Positions 21,191 to 31,870 of a DNA stretch of 64,000 bases are shown here, in pieces. The DNA comes from Phyto melanocephala. Taxonomy: Eukaryota; Arthropoda; Insecta; Diptera; Rhinophoridae. The position numbers and the translations under genes were made by a program. The stretch is taken from the NCBI GenBank assembly GCA_941918925.1, contig OW799235.1, positions 42,576,201 through 42,640,200 on the forward strand, written 5' to 3'. Below the pieces are notes generated by a model. It did not search any database and was not told the origin of the DNA. It saw nothing but the letters and a program-made list of their open reading frames with translations. Position 1 is the first letter of the stretch; the number at the start of each line of letters is the position of its first letter.

Positions 21191-21459
21191 ATTATACTCA
21201 GTGAAAAAGGGTATACATACATATATAGGTTTGTCATTCCGTTTGAAATTTCAACAATTATCATTTAGTTGAAATCAACTTTCTGAAGCCCCATGACATC
21301 GCCTGGACCCGGTATTAAAATATCAGAAATATTCGGGAATAGATCATACATAAACAACTGAGATATGAGCAAAAAACCACGACCACCTCGTTTTTTTCAC
21401 AACAACAACACATACATATAAACGTGGTATACTGGTTAGAGTGAGCCAAACATTTTTTT
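21191..21459 (-). mobile_element. ATTCGGC repeat, copy b, first part (split by later insertions)
   Basis: It begins TTATACTCAGTGAAAAAGGG and carries AAATATCAGAAATATTCGGG and ACCACGACCACCTCG. It stops at the start of copy c. The remaining part, with the ATTCGGC terminus, lies at 25378-25595. Confidence 0.8.
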
Positions 21460-22280
21460 ATACCCTTCACTCAGTGAAAAAGGGTATATATAGGTTTGTC
21501 ATTCCGTGTGAAATTTCTACAATTTTCATTTCCGACCCCATAAAGTATATATTTTCTGAAAGCTTATGAATAGGGGAGTCGATTAAGCCCTGTCAGTCTG
21601 TCCGTCTGACCGTGTGTATGTTGAAATCAACTTTTTGAAGCCCCCTATATCGCTTGGACCCGGGTGAGGTATTAAAATATCAGAAATATTCGGGAGTAGA
21701 TCGGTATTGAAAATCAGAAACATCGGATATGAGATATGAGCAAAAACCCAAGACCACCTCGATTTTTTATTGACAAAAACAACATAACAACAACAACATA
21801 CAAACGTGTATACTGGTTAGAGAAAACGTGGCATCGAATACCAGCTAAGCCAAAAAAAATTTTTTTTATATTTTTTTTTATATTTTTTTTTAAATTTTTT
21901 TTATTTATTTATTTTTTTTTATTTAAGATATTATTTATATTTTTATTGTTTTTTTTTTAAATTTTTTATACATTTTTTTTTTATTTTTTTTGTTTTATAT
22001 TTATTATATATATTTTAATTATTTTTTTTTTTTTAATTTTTTTTTTTATATTTTTTTTTAAATTTTTTTTTATTTTTTTTTTAAATTTATTTTTTTTTTA
22101 ACATACATACGTAAATTTATAATTTTACAATAGGATGTTTTTATATATGTATGTTTTTAATATGTATGTACGTATTTCATATGGAATTAATGGTGATACA
22201 AACTATTGTTATTGCATGACTACACGTTGTGAAGGGTATATAAGATTCGGCACGGCCGAATATAGCGCTCTTACTTGTTT
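21460..22280 (-). mobile_element. ATTCGGC repeat, copy c (complete, nested)
   Basis: It runs from ATACCCTTCACTCAGTGAAA to TTCGGCACGGCCGAATATAG and CTCTTACTTGTT. The central AT-rich microsatellite occupies 21855-22100. Confidence 0.85.
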
Positions 22281-22313
22281 TATTATACCCTTCACACAGT
22301 GAAAAAGGGTATA

Positions 22314-23873
22314 CTGTTACATTTTTCCAGTTTTTTTGAAAAATTCATAAATTTTTTTTACAAACTTTACATGGTTTTAATTGTATACACTTTTTTACAT
22401 TGATATAAGAAAATCAGTTATTTTTAGACATTTTTGTTAGCGTTCACAGGGAAATTGATTAAAAATAAGAAAATTTTTGTGGCCAATAAAATAGGTACTT
22501 TGCTAAATTTTTTCACATATATCAAAAATTAAGGTCGAACTAAACATTTTAAGATTGGTGATCTAATTTTAATACAATAATAATTGAATATCAATACTAA
22601 CATCGATGATAGATGGGTCGAGCACAGCATTGTACTGAAGAAGAGAGGAGACTAGTTAAAAAGCTTCGGGAACAGAATAAATCCTATAAATTTATGCCGA
22701 TTTAATTGGGCGGTCTAAAATTTTTGTTTTCAATACCCTTAAGCCCCGAAACACAAAAGAAAGACATTGTGCTAAGAAAAAAACCAGCCCAACTACTGAT
22801 GGTTACATAGCAATGCTCGCGAAACGAGACCCCTTTAAGTCCTCTAAGGCGATTGCAGCTGAAATAAATAATCAAATTTCAGCAAGAACTGCGCGACGTC
22901 GTTTATGTGATAATAATCTTCCGAGACGAATAGCTCGAAAAGCTCCATTGCTAAAAAAAGTAAATTTACAGAAAAATCGCCATGGTGTGGCCAGAAGGAA
23001 AAAAATGGCATAACATACTCTGGAGTGATGAAACTAAAATTAATTTGTTTGGAAACGATGCTGGATGAAATGTGAGAAGACCAAAAAGTCAATAATTCAA
23101 CCCACGTTACACTAAAAAACAATAAAACATGCTGGCGGCAACATCATGGTTTTAGGATGTTTTTCTTGGAGTGGCGTAAGGCCTAGTCACTTAATTTCAG
23201 AAATAATGACCAAGGAAGGGTACAAAAATATTCTGGAAAATGTTATGTTGCCTTATGCTGAGGAGGAAATGCCATTACGTTGGTGTTTCCAGCAAGATAA
23301 CGACCCGAAACACTTTTCTAAGTTAGTAAGTGGATGGTATTAGCAAAATAAAGTTAGTGTTATGGAGTGGCAAAGTCCATCACCCGATCTCAATTCAATT
23401 GAGAATCTTTAGGGAGATCTCAAAGTTAGACTTAGGAAAGAAAATATTCAAAACAAGACTCAGTTATGGCAAAAAGTGCAAGAAATATGGTATGACACTC
23501 CTCTTGAGACCTGCCGCAAGTTAATCTCTTCTATGCCCAACAGATTAGATAAAGTTATAAAAAATAATGGTGGACATAGTGGTTACTGATGCAATGAAGC
23601 GGAAATAGTGCTATTTATGTTAACAATTATTTAAAACTCCTTTAATTTTTCACAATTCCTTTAAAGTACCTATTTTTATGACCAAGTGAATTTTGTTTTT
23701 TTTATTGTAGATTTTTTTTATTTTAAAATAATAACTTTTTTTTATTATTTTTATTTATTTTTATGCTTCGAATAATAAAAATGCACTAAGAATAAATTTT
23801 AGTTAACATAAGATCGAAAAATATGCATTTTTTATAATTACAAAGATGGTACCTATTTTAATGGCCACATGTG
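22314..23873 (+). mobile_element. Tc1-type transposon inserted at TA
   Basis: TA lies on both sides (22312-22313 and 23874-23875) and the empty site is known from the other ATTCGGC copies. The motif AATAGGTAC occurs near 22490 (GGCCAATAAAATAGGTACTT) and, inverted, at 23660 and 23845, suggesting terminal repeats with internal direct repeats (IR/DR). The outer left end no longer matches the right end well. Confidence 0.82.
22613..23590 (+). pseudogene. Tc1-like transposase, inactive
   Basis: The start MGRAQHCTEEERRLVKKLRE is the N-terminal HTH region. SARTARRRLCDNNLPRRIAR and the catalytic block LWSDETKINLFG (first Asp) follow. CFQQDNDPKH carries the second Asp, and SPDLNSIENL has the residues around the third catalytic acid. 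The C-terminus reads WYDTPLETCRKLISSMPNRL. These lie in different frames with stops near 22704, 23012 and 23068 and a shift near 23340, so no enzyme is made. It would have cut and pasted the element at TA sites. Tc1 is a better fit than mariner because of the IENL context after SPDL. Confidence 0.88.
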
Positions 23874-24749
23874 TATATAGGTTTGTCATTCCGTGTGAAA
23901 TTTCTACAATTTTGATTTCCGACCCCATAAAGTATATATTTTCTGAAAGCTTATGAATAGGGGAGTCGATTAAGCCCTGTCAGTATGTCCGTCTGTCCGT
24001 GTGTATGTTGAAATCAACTTTTTGAAGCCCCCCGACATCGCTCGGACCCGGGTGAGGTATTAAAATATCAGAAATATTCGGGAGTAGAACGGTATTGAAA
24101 TTCAGAAACATAGATACATAAACAACTGAGATATGAGCAAAAACCCACGACCACCTCGATTTTTTTTACAAAAACAACATTACAACAACAACATACAAAC
24201 GTGTATACTGGTTAGAGAAAACGTGGCATCGAATCCCAGCTGAGCCAAAAAAAATTTTTTTTTATATTTTTTTTTTAAATTTTTTTTTATTTTTTATTTA
24301 AAATATTATTTATATATTTATTGTTATTTTTTTTTAAATTTTTTTTTAAATTTTTTTTTATTTTTTATTTAAAATATTATTTATATATTTATTGTTATTT
24401 TTTTTTAAATTTTTTTTTAAATTTTTTTTTTATATTTTTTTTGTTTTATATTTATTATATATATTTTAATTATTTAAAAAAAAATTTTTTTTTTAATTTT
24501 TTTTTTAATTTTTTTTTAAATTTATTTTTAATTTTTAAAAAAAATTTTTTTTTTTTTTTTAACATACATACGTTAATTTTTAATTTTACAATGGGATGTT
24601 TTTATATATGTATGTTTTTTATATTAATGTACGTATTTCATATGAGATGAATAGTGATACAAACGACTGTTATTGCGTGACTACACGTTGTGAAGGGTAT
24701 ATAAGATTCGGCATGGCCGAATATAGCACTCTTACTTGTTTTATATATT

Positions 24750-25319
24750 ACTAGCCAAACCCGGCGCGTTGCTACGTCTTTTAACGAATCGAAATGCATT
24801 CTAAATTTTAATTGAATATCAAGTGCAAAAACCTAAAAATTATAATTTTTTTTTGAGCGTGGCATTGCCCACTTTTCTAATCACGAAATTGTAAAGTCAT
24901 AACAGCTCAATATGTGTGCAAAGTTTCAGAAGAATCGGTCCAGTGCAAGTACATCAAAATGTTACCTTTTTTTATGTCACTGCCCACTTTTCTAATCACG
25001 AAATTGCAAAGTCATAACAGCTCAATATGTGTGCAAAGTTTCAGAATAAGCGGTCCAGTGCAAGTACCTCAAAATTAAAACTTTTTTAGGGGCGTGGCCC
25101 CGCCCACTTTTCTTATCACAAAATTATTTAGTCATGACAGCTCGATATATGTGCAAAGTTTCAGAAACATCGGTTAAGTGCAAGTAGCTAAAAGTGATAA
25201 CTAATTTTTATGGGCGTGGCCCCGCCAACAATTTTCCACCCATAAACACTCCCTGGTATATGTACAATAACTTGCCAAAGTTTGAGTCCGATCGGTTTTA
25301 CAGTTTCGGAGTCTTTAGC

Positions 25320-25356
<37 letters not shown>

Positions 25357-25377
25357 TTCACTTTTATATATATAGAT
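24750..25377 (+). repeat. CTAGCCAAACCCGGCGCG interspersed repeat with (AC)n tail, copy 1
   Basis: It begins CTAGCCAAACCCGGCGCGTT. Three direct modules follow, each with CCCACTTTTCTAATCACGAA and GTGCAAAGTTTCAGAA-type sequence. It ends in an (AC)n run (about 25322-25352) and TTTTATATATATAGAT. Related copies are at 43915-44082 (reverse) and 57903-58712. I know such CCGGCGCG-headed repeats from many invertebrates but cannot assign a class. Confidence 0.75.
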
Positions 25378-25595
25378 TTAAATTTTTATTGTTTTATTTT
25401 TAATTTTTCTTTTAATTTATTTTTGTTTAAACACATAAGTAAACTAAATTTATAATATAACAATGGAATGTTTTTACATATGTATGTACGTATTTCATAT
25501 GAGATAAATGGTGATATAAACAATTGTTGTTGCATGACTACACGTTGTGAAGGGTATATAAGATTCGGCATAGCCGTATATAGCACTCTTGTTTG
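25378..25595 (-). mobile_element. ATTCGGC repeat, copy b, second part
   Basis: TTTTTAATTTTTCTTTTAAT and ACACATAAGTAAACTAAATT match the copy at 53640-53860 rather than copies c and d, so it completes copy b. It ends TAGCACTCTTGTTTG. Confidence 0.75.
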
Positions 25596-25779
25596 TTTTC
25601 ATTTCTTTTTTGTTTTTGGTTTCTCAACAAAAAATTGCTCGTACTTGCCGAGTACAGGCAAGTGTGTACTCAAATATAAACAAGTTTCTTCCTCTTAACC
25701 TGACCTTATCCCTTTTGTCTATAAACACAAGACTTGCGCAAGTCTCTTGCGCAAATGACTTGCCTAGTCAGAAAAGGGT
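25596..25779 (+). mobile_element. CCCTTTCTGACTAGGC MITE, second copy, right half
   Basis: GTTTTTGGTTTCTCAACAAA, GCCGAGTACAGGCAAGTG and the terminus TGCCTAGTCAGAAAAGGG. It is followed by TCTAA, giving a TAA flank matching the left half (TAA before 21072). Confidence 0.78.
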
Positions 25780-26732
25780 CTAACACTACAATGGCAATTC
25801 CGAGTGATTCATTTTTACTCGGAATACAGAACACAGGCGATAGTCTCCTTCTTTTCGCTGAAGTTTGTTTTAGCTGGGTACATATGATATTTCCATATTC
25901 AAACTTGTGTAGTGCATCTATACTTAGTTAAGGCACTGTAGCAATGTGAGACTTATATTATATTATATTTACTCTAAGTTAAAATTACATTGAACTTGAA
26001 ATTCAATTCATTTTTGTTTACAATAAGAATTCTTAATGAATTAAAATTATAATTTTGTTTTCTTTATTTGGTCAGCATAAATTAACATTAATACTTTTTG
26101 TAGTGAACTGTTGGGATAGGAATAATGTAATATGATTTTTGTATTGAATGTTTGTTAATTGTTTTCACGTGCAACAAATATTTGGTAGCTAAAAGAAAAG
26201 AATTGTCAACATTGCAAATTCCCGTGGGAACAGCCAATTCAATATTGATTTGTTGCTGTGCCATATTAATGCTGACCATACAATAAATTAGTATATAAGT
26301 TGTAAATTTTTGAAAATAAAATTAGAATTTATCGAACAGCTAAAAACTAAACAGATTTTTTAAATTCTCAGTTAAATCGGCACTGTTGGGTGCTGAAGTA
26401 AAACGTCTGCAGAGCTTAGTAAATACTGAACCTTACCTTCCTCCTTAAAATATAATACCATCACACTTGTCTATTCTGTTGTGTATAAAAAGCTAAACAA
26501 TAATGCGTATTTTATTTTTTCTTATAAAATTAGGGCTATTTTTAATGTTTTTTTTTTTTTGTGGTGGCAAATACTGTACAATTATTGAATCACTTTTTTT
26601 GATGGTTTTGGTTTAAAAATGTACTTTCTTTAGCTCCTTTAAAAATGTTTTTAAAACATTAGAAAGATTATTAGTTATACAAATGTCTAGTTTTATGAAG
26701 AAAAACGTATACAACACTTCGTTTTTTAAGCA
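25780..26732. other. AT-rich intron, nothing recognised
   Basis: There are no coding or terminal-repeat signals I can support. The short ORF-like readings here are composition artefacts. Confidence 0.6.
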
Positions 26733-27009
26733 GGGGTCGAATCGTCACATCCGTGATCGTATCGGCAATCGTACGAAAATAAATTACGTCCCACGATAAA
26801 CGTATGAACTAAATGGCATCACCACATACGATTGTATACGGATCGTAATTATTTGTTTAATTCACAGAAGTTCTTCACTGTGAATAGTATTTTTGATTTA
26901 AAATAACTATGTTTATGTATAAATATGTATGTAGCTGTCAAAAAAGGAAAACAAATTTAAATTAAAACAAGAAAAAACTAAGAAATTAATCCCTTATTAT
27001 TTTTTATTT

Positions 27010-27840
27010 AAATTCAAGTGATAGTGACGAAGATAAGCGAATTGTACAGAGGCAGCTGAGAGAAAGAAGTGACCCACTGACTTTGTCAAAGACAGCGTAA
27101 GTATTTTGAAATCATTTTAAACAATTTTTATTCATACTTGTCTTACAGATATGTGAAACGGTTTCGTTTGAGCAAACAGGCATATCTTTATGTGCTAGAG
27201 AAATTAAATTTAAAGCACGTGGATGACAAAGGGGTACCACCAGTATTATAATTGGCAGTAACGCTTTCCATTTTGGCAACGGTTAGTTACCAATACTCCA
27301 TAGGCAGTGACTACTTCCTTGGAATGTGCATATGTATTTCAACAAGAAGGGGGTTCATAGTTTAAATGCAATAATAGTAAGTACTAAGTTATTTAAACTT
27401 ACAAAAAAATGTGTTATGTATTTGTACAATAATACTATTAAAAGATTTGTGACCACAAATACTAGATAGCTGCTATTAACTGTCGCTATGAAGGAGCAGA
27501 TCATGTTTCATTCGTTTGGAAGCACTCGGACCAAAGGATTGTACTGAAGAACTTATTTGAATCACCCAGAAATAAAAATAGGTATGTTTAGGTATGTTCT
27601 TTTCTTTCACAGAGAGAATTTTACAGTTAATATATGCACATATTTATTTTAACAGCGGATTCTGGATATCAATATAGAAATGATCTCGGTGGATCCAGTG
27701 AGGCTCTTTTTAATGAAATACATTCCAAAGCGAGATGTATCATCAAAAGAACGATTAATATTTTAAAAGGACGGTCGAAAATTTTGGAATATGACAAAAA
27801 AGGCAGATATAGTCCCCTAAAAGTGGACTGCCCTTTATAA
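27010..27840 (+). pseudogene. Harbinger-type transposase, broken
   Basis: Pieces in order are DEDKRIVQRQLRERSDPL; after a probable intron (GTAAGT...TTACAG, about 27099-27149) YVKRFRLSKQAYLYVLEKLN; LAVTLSILATVSYQYSIGSD; INCRYEGADHVSFVWKHSD; and ADSGYQYRNDLGGSSEALFN with ARCIIKRTINILKGR. The pattern of ILATVSYQ...DCRYPGA.HDSFIW...DSGYP....R..VER..G.LK is the PIF/Harbinger DDE nuclease; here the catalytic Asp of DCRY is replaced by Asn. Stops (near 27246 and in the 27365 region) and gaps show it is dead. It lies inside matching TIRs, so it is the element's own gene. Confidence 0.85.
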
Positions 27841-28095
27841 CATATTTATTAAATTTAAAATAAATTATACACCCAAAAACATGAATTCTGCCATTACCTC
27901 CTTTTGTTTTAGGTTTAGCTTGTTGTAATTAATCCTAAATAATTAACAGCATTATATTTTTTTTTTAAATATCCAAAGCACCTTACATTTTTATTCAAAT
28001 ACCAAGAATTTGTGTAAGTATTCCAACGTTTTTTTTGCTAACGGATAACAGTTCGTAAAAATCATACGTTCAGTTTTACGATAACGAGTGATATA

Positions 28096-28476
28096 GGGCC
28101 AATTCAAAGTAGACTCTCATATTATACTATGTCATATAATTCATATTAATATGACTAGTGACTTTGAACACCTTTTGTTAACAAATTATGTATTTAATAC
28201 AAGAAAGAAGACAAAGAGATGACGCTGTTAAAAATTGTATGTATACAGGAAAGAAAATAGAAAATATTCTCTCTGAGAGGTGAGAAGCGAAGAAATTCTC
28301 TCTGAGAGACAGTATGGTTAAAAATATAGCACAAACAATTTCTTATACATAGGAAACAAATGTGTAAAGTCATATTATTTTTTTGTATGGAAATTACTAA
28401 CAAAAATTTTAAGCATGCATAAAATAATATGAAATAGTACAAATACGACTGATATGCAACCACTTTGAATTGGCCC
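28096..28476 (+). mobile_element. GGGCCAATTC MITE inside the Harbinger element
   Basis: Complete ends GGGCCAATTCAAAGT and ACTTTGAATTGGCCC with ATA on both sides (28093-28095 and 28477-28479). The interior is nearly identical to 13718-14102. Confidence 0.92.
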
Positions 28477-28582
28477 ATAATTTCAATTATTGTGAATTGC
28501 AGTGCGTTCACGTATGTTATAATATCAAAAACTCATTTTTACGTGACGAGTTGTACGTTCACGGATGTGACGTTTCAGCCCC

Positions 28583-29023
28583 AGTTCTGATAGAGTAATT
28601 TTGTTTGTTGCTTAAACTTTTTCAAAATTCCGCAAAAATTTAGGAATTGTATTTTCGAGCAATAGAATTCAAACATCACCTTTTAAAATTAATCATTTTG
28701 ATAGAAATGAAATCTTGCAAAACATATAAACAAAATATAAATGTAAACGATGTAGATTCATATCCATAGCATGCGTAAACGCAATATTATAAATCAAATA
28801 CAAAGTAATTTTTACAAAACTTTATACAGATAAATATTACTTAAGTTTGCATACCTAAAAATTCAATTATATTATTTTTTTCGTGTAAAAAAAAACGTGG
28901 TTAATCTTAAAACTTTGTTACCCTCCAGTTTTTTTTACTATTTTTCATATTTAGGTATGCAAGCTAACGAAACTTTTAACAAAAATAACATATACGTAAA
29001 TTTAAAAATATAACTTTACTTAC
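28583..29023. other. intron just downstream of an E(bx) exon, nothing recognised
   Basis: AT-rich, no repeat ends paired. It includes a polypyrimidine tract near 28870 but no exon. Confidence 0.6.
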
Positions 29024-29286
29024 AGCCAGCTCAGTTTTATTAAAATCGGATGAGAGACTCATGTAACTGAAGTCATCGTCTATTTTTGATTTGCTTCTTG
29101 TATTTGTATCGAGTGCTGTTTCATATTCATTACTGTTAATATTTTTCACATTGGCTAATTTTCTTTCAAACACATTGCTTTGTACATCTATTATATTTGC
29201 ATTTAATGTTGAAGGTAATTGAACTAGATTTGAATTTTCATTGTTTACTACACTGAAATTATCTGTAGGGCTGCTGCTGTTAGTAT
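29024..29286 (-). CDS. E(bx): E(bx)/NURF301 exon: polar linker
   Basis: This 263-base exon has acceptor CTTTTTATAG (29288-29287) and donor GCT|GTAAGT (29023-29018). It encodes a Ser/Asn/Asp-rich stretch including SSSPTDNFSVVNNENSNLV, LPSTLNANIIDVQSNVFERK and DDFSYMSLSSDFNKTELA. It starts with two bases that complete a codon begun in the exon at 29346 and ends in phase 0, as needed to join the exon at 7030. I did not recognise a domain; assignment to E(bx) comes from the phase-consistent exon chain and its place before the PHD region. Only 59 bases separate it from the next exon upstream. Confidence 0.85.
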
Positions 29287-29345
29287 CTATAAAAAGTGCA
29301 AGCAATTAACAAAAAAAAACTTTACCATTACTTATTTTTAAATAC

Positions 29346-29556
29346 TTTGTTCTGAGGCAAATTCCATACATGAAGAAGGACTTGTTATGGATGTTAAAGA
29401 TGCATTTGTTTCATTGGATATTTCCGGTTGGCCATCTGCTTCCTTATTTATTAAATTATATTTAAAATGTACTCCACTATTCGAAAAAAGTTTTTGTGCT
29501 GCAGTGTTTGGTTTCTCTGACGTTATATTTAGTTGCTTAGTTGTAAAATGTGTTGT
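29346..29556 (-). CDS. E(bx): E(bx)/NURF301 exon: polar linker
   Basis: This 211-base exon follows TATTTAATAG (acceptor 29558-29557) and ends CAAA|GTATTT at 29346. It reads TTHFTTKQLNITSEKPN, KLFSNSGVHFKYNLINKEAD and ASLTSITSSPSCMEFASEQ. It starts in phase 0, which fits the phase-0 end of the exon at 62715. Its one trailing base joins the next exon to give an Asn codon. It is probably disordered, with no recognisable domain. The donor GTATTT is weaker than the others. Confidence 0.83.
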
Positions 29557-29736
29557 CTATTAAATATAATTATTTATAAATTATTCATATGCCTAACATG
29601 GTGTACTTTTATTTGTGTATAAAAAATAATAATTTTTGTATATTTATTTTTTAGAAATAAAATATATGATTTTATTTCATAGTCGATTTATTTACCAATT
29701 CAAAGCAGATATATAAATATAAAATAGTTAAAACAA

Positions 29737-29860
29737 AATTTATTATACCCTTTACAGAGAGTGTAAGGGTATATATAGGTTTGTCATACCTACCTATCTA
29801 CCTAGCTACCTATATGAATATTTCTACAATATTCATTTCTGTCATAACATAATCCTGTCT
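29737..29860 (-). repeat. ATTCGGC repeat, end fragment
   Basis: TTATACCCTTTACAGAGAGT, AAGGGTATATATAGGTTTGT and ATTTCTACAATATTCATTTC match the left end of the minus-oriented copies. A short (ACCT)n run interrupts it near 29790. Confidence 0.65.
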
Positions 29861-30015
29861 TATAAATACATCGCTGAACATTTTTATCTAAATATTTAAT
29901 CTGTAAACGCGTGTGTCGCGGTTAAGATAAGTTGTCAAAGCGTGTGTCGCTAAAATTTCGAGACAATTTTTGGAAACAACGCGTGCGTAGTGTGCGACAG
30001 AGGAAAACGTAAAAA

Positions 30016-30610
30016 ATGGACTACTCTCATTATACAGTTGTGGAGCTAAAGAAAAAAACTTCAAAGTCGTGCTCTATATATATGTATATATTCGGTAATA
30101 AGGCAGAATTAGTGCTTAGAATGCAGCGGTTCGAAGAAGAGAATCTCAATTTTGTGGAAACGTCTATGAATTCGGAAGAGACGTTACTTGTGTTCGAGGA
30201 ATATACAGTTCATCAAAATAACCTGCAAATGGATGAAATGCGAAAGATATGTATAGTTTAATAGATGCAGTGGATGCATTAACCAGGAAAATTTACTGTA
30301 TGGACGGATAAGAACAAAAAATGGTGAAATCGTTAAACAAAATAATGCGCCAAGCCGAAACCTGAATACACAGACAATGAATCACTGGTATCGCTCAGTC
30401 ACTGCCTCCGTTTTTACCAGCATCAATTGTGAACAATTATGATCGAAATAAGTTACGTTTAAATACTGTGCCAACGCTTGCTGGTGATGCCAGACAAACA
30501 GAGAATTCTTGGCAGATTTTCCATGCATAACAAATTCAACTGAAATGATGAACTCTCATGATGAAAACGAGACGATTCTGGAATTGGCTTTTCACCGGAT
30601 ATTTTCGCAA
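30016..30610 (+). pseudogene. SAP-domain gag-like fragment of a retroelement
   Basis: An ATG at 30016 opens MDYSHYTVVELKKKTSK, and GNKAELVLRMQRFEEENLN follows. This is the SAP fold (helix, 'V.ELK..L', loop, 'G.KAELV.RL'), a DNA-binding module also seen at the start of gag-like proteins of some insect LTR retrotransposons. A stop ends this frame at 30259. Downstream pieces in other frames (SLPPFLPASIVNNYDRNKLR and TLAGDARQTENSWQIF) would fit a retroelement gag but are weak. No protease or reverse transcriptase follows. It could instead be a captured host SAP domain. Confidence 0.5.
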
Positions 30611-30661
30611 ATTTATTTAAAATTACATTATAATAACTTTACCCCTAACTAGTTTGACAAA

Positions 30662-30730
30662 GAACATGTAAGTGTGCTATATTCGGTCGTGCCGAATCTG
30701 ATAATACCCTTCACCATCATGTACATACAT
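30662..30730 (+). repeat. ATTCGGC repeat, terminal fragment
   Basis: TGCTATATTCGGTCGTGCCG then ATACCCTTCACCATCATG. Confidence 0.65.
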
Positions 30731-31340
30731 AGGATTAATCCCACAACGTAGCTTAACCTATTCCTTATTATTTCTGAATACCACTCAATTGCCTTTTTTC
30801 CATAGTGATATGATGCCAAATCAGGCCAAAAATATGTAGGCACTCGGTGCTGATATAAATTTATGTGTTTATCGTGCCTGATGCCACAATTGCTTGGCTT
30901 CGTTTGCCACAACTGCAAATAACCTGCCACACGAGAAATGTCTTAGGGAATTTTGTATTTTTGTCTGGAACTCTTCCTGAACATTACCTTTTTCATCAGC
31001 AACATAAAAATCTTGGCCGGGAAGTTAAGAAAACAGGTGTATTTTTTATAAAATCTGCCTTCAAATTTTTTCGCTCGTTTTTTGCTTCTAAGTTCTTTAC
31101 CGAATTGCGATCCAAAACTTTGTATGTCTTCAGCCCAGCTTAAGCTTTGGCCCTTTGGACAAAACTATTAGAGCATTTCACCGTACGCCCTGCTTTTCTG
31201 ATAGAAGTGTTAGGTGCTCTTCGAAACACTTGCTCGACTTCTTTTACCTTACCAATATCCCTTGGACCTTTTTTATTTCCTGATCCAGGTTTTCTTTTAA
31301 TGCTCAAGTCTTTCTTTATCCCATTTATTGACATTTGAAA
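30720..31340 (-). pseudogene. Tc1-like transposase fragment (minus)
   Basis: The minus strand from 31334 reads IKRKPGSGNKKGPRDIGKVK, RRAPNTSIRKAGRTVKCSNS and FVQRAKA, then GLKTYKVLDRNSV: the second HTH and linker of a Tc1 transposase. After a gap come FLVWQVICSCGKRSQAIVAS and VPTYFWPDLASYHYGKKAIE, the region around the second catalytic Asp (FWPDLAS.HY). Frameshifts separate the pieces. Related fragments lie at 31640-31870 (plus) and 57480-57700 (minus). Confidence 0.82.
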
Positions 31341-31639
31341 TAGTTAGAAGTTCAACTTTCAAATTTTTTGCTATTTTTTAAAAGTCCATGTCGGATTTTT
31401 TTGATAAGTTTTAATTATATTTTCAAGTACTTTTTTTTCGCAGTCCATTTTGATCGTAACAACAATTGAAAATTAATGAATTTAAAAATATAATTAATAT
31501 ATAATAGAAATAAAAACAGTATCTGACATAAACATATATAAAAGCTTACGTGATAAAAAGAAAAATTATATATTGCATGATTTGAGTTTTATTTAACTTA
31601 ATGCAACTACAAAATTTTTTTTTTTGATACACTCCTTAT

Positions 31640-31870
31640 GCATAAAAAATTTTTAAATTTATTTTTGTTAAATTGGCAAAATAAGTCAATAATTTGTGAC
31701 ATCAGGCACTATAAAAACATATATAAATCTTACGGAGTGTTAACAAAAACTGCTTTTACATTTCTTAAAACAGCACAGATTCCCTTGATATTTCTGGCCC
31801 AATTTGGCATCATGCCACCATGGGAAAAAAGGCCCATAAGTGGTGTTCAAACAATAATGTAAATAAAATC
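31640..31870 (+). pseudogene. Tc1-like transposase fragment (plus)
   Basis: FWPNLASCHHGKK (about 31791-31830) is the same second-Asp block as in the neighbouring fragment, in the opposite orientation. Upstream KTAFTFLKTAQIPLI fits the segment preceding it. It is short and frame-broken. Confidence 0.6.

Larger units (their letters stand above)
22284..24741 (-). mobile_element. ATTCGGC repeat, copy d, carrying a Tc1 element
   Basis: It starts ATACCCTTCACACAGTGAAA, is interrupted after GGGTA by a Tc1 element (22314-23873), and resumes TATATAGGTTTGTCATTCCG through to CTCTTACTTGTT. Removing the insert restores the family sequence GGGTATATATAGG. Confidence 0.88.
26733..28582 (+). mobile_element. 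PIF/Harbinger transposon with decayed transposase
   Basis: The termini are inverted: GGGGTCGAATCGTCACATCC (26733) and its near-complement GGATGTGACGTTTCAGCCCC (ending 28582), with further inverted TCGTACG sequence inside. The interior holds Harbinger transposase pieces and a later GGGCCAATTC MITE (28096-28476). A target duplication is not obvious. Confidence 0.82.
7031..29023 (-). other. E(bx): E(bx) intron of about 22.0 kb filled with transposable elements
   Basis: It lies between two phase-0 exon ends (GCT|GTAAGT at 29024 and TTTTCAG|CAA at 7030). I found no further coding exon of the gene inside it. The first 450 bases (7031-7481) contain nothing recognisable; the rest is described feature by feature. 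Confidence 0.85.

Noticed and set aside
21736..21960. Phe/Lys-rich ORFs in poly-T/A tracts (also 24321-24650)
   Set aside because: They are translations of the AT microsatellite in the ATTCGGC repeats.
28194..28511. 105-residue minus ORF (also 13816-13998 and 37708-38157)
   Set aside because: It is the antisense of the GGGCCAATTC MITE, and the same reading recurs with every copy.
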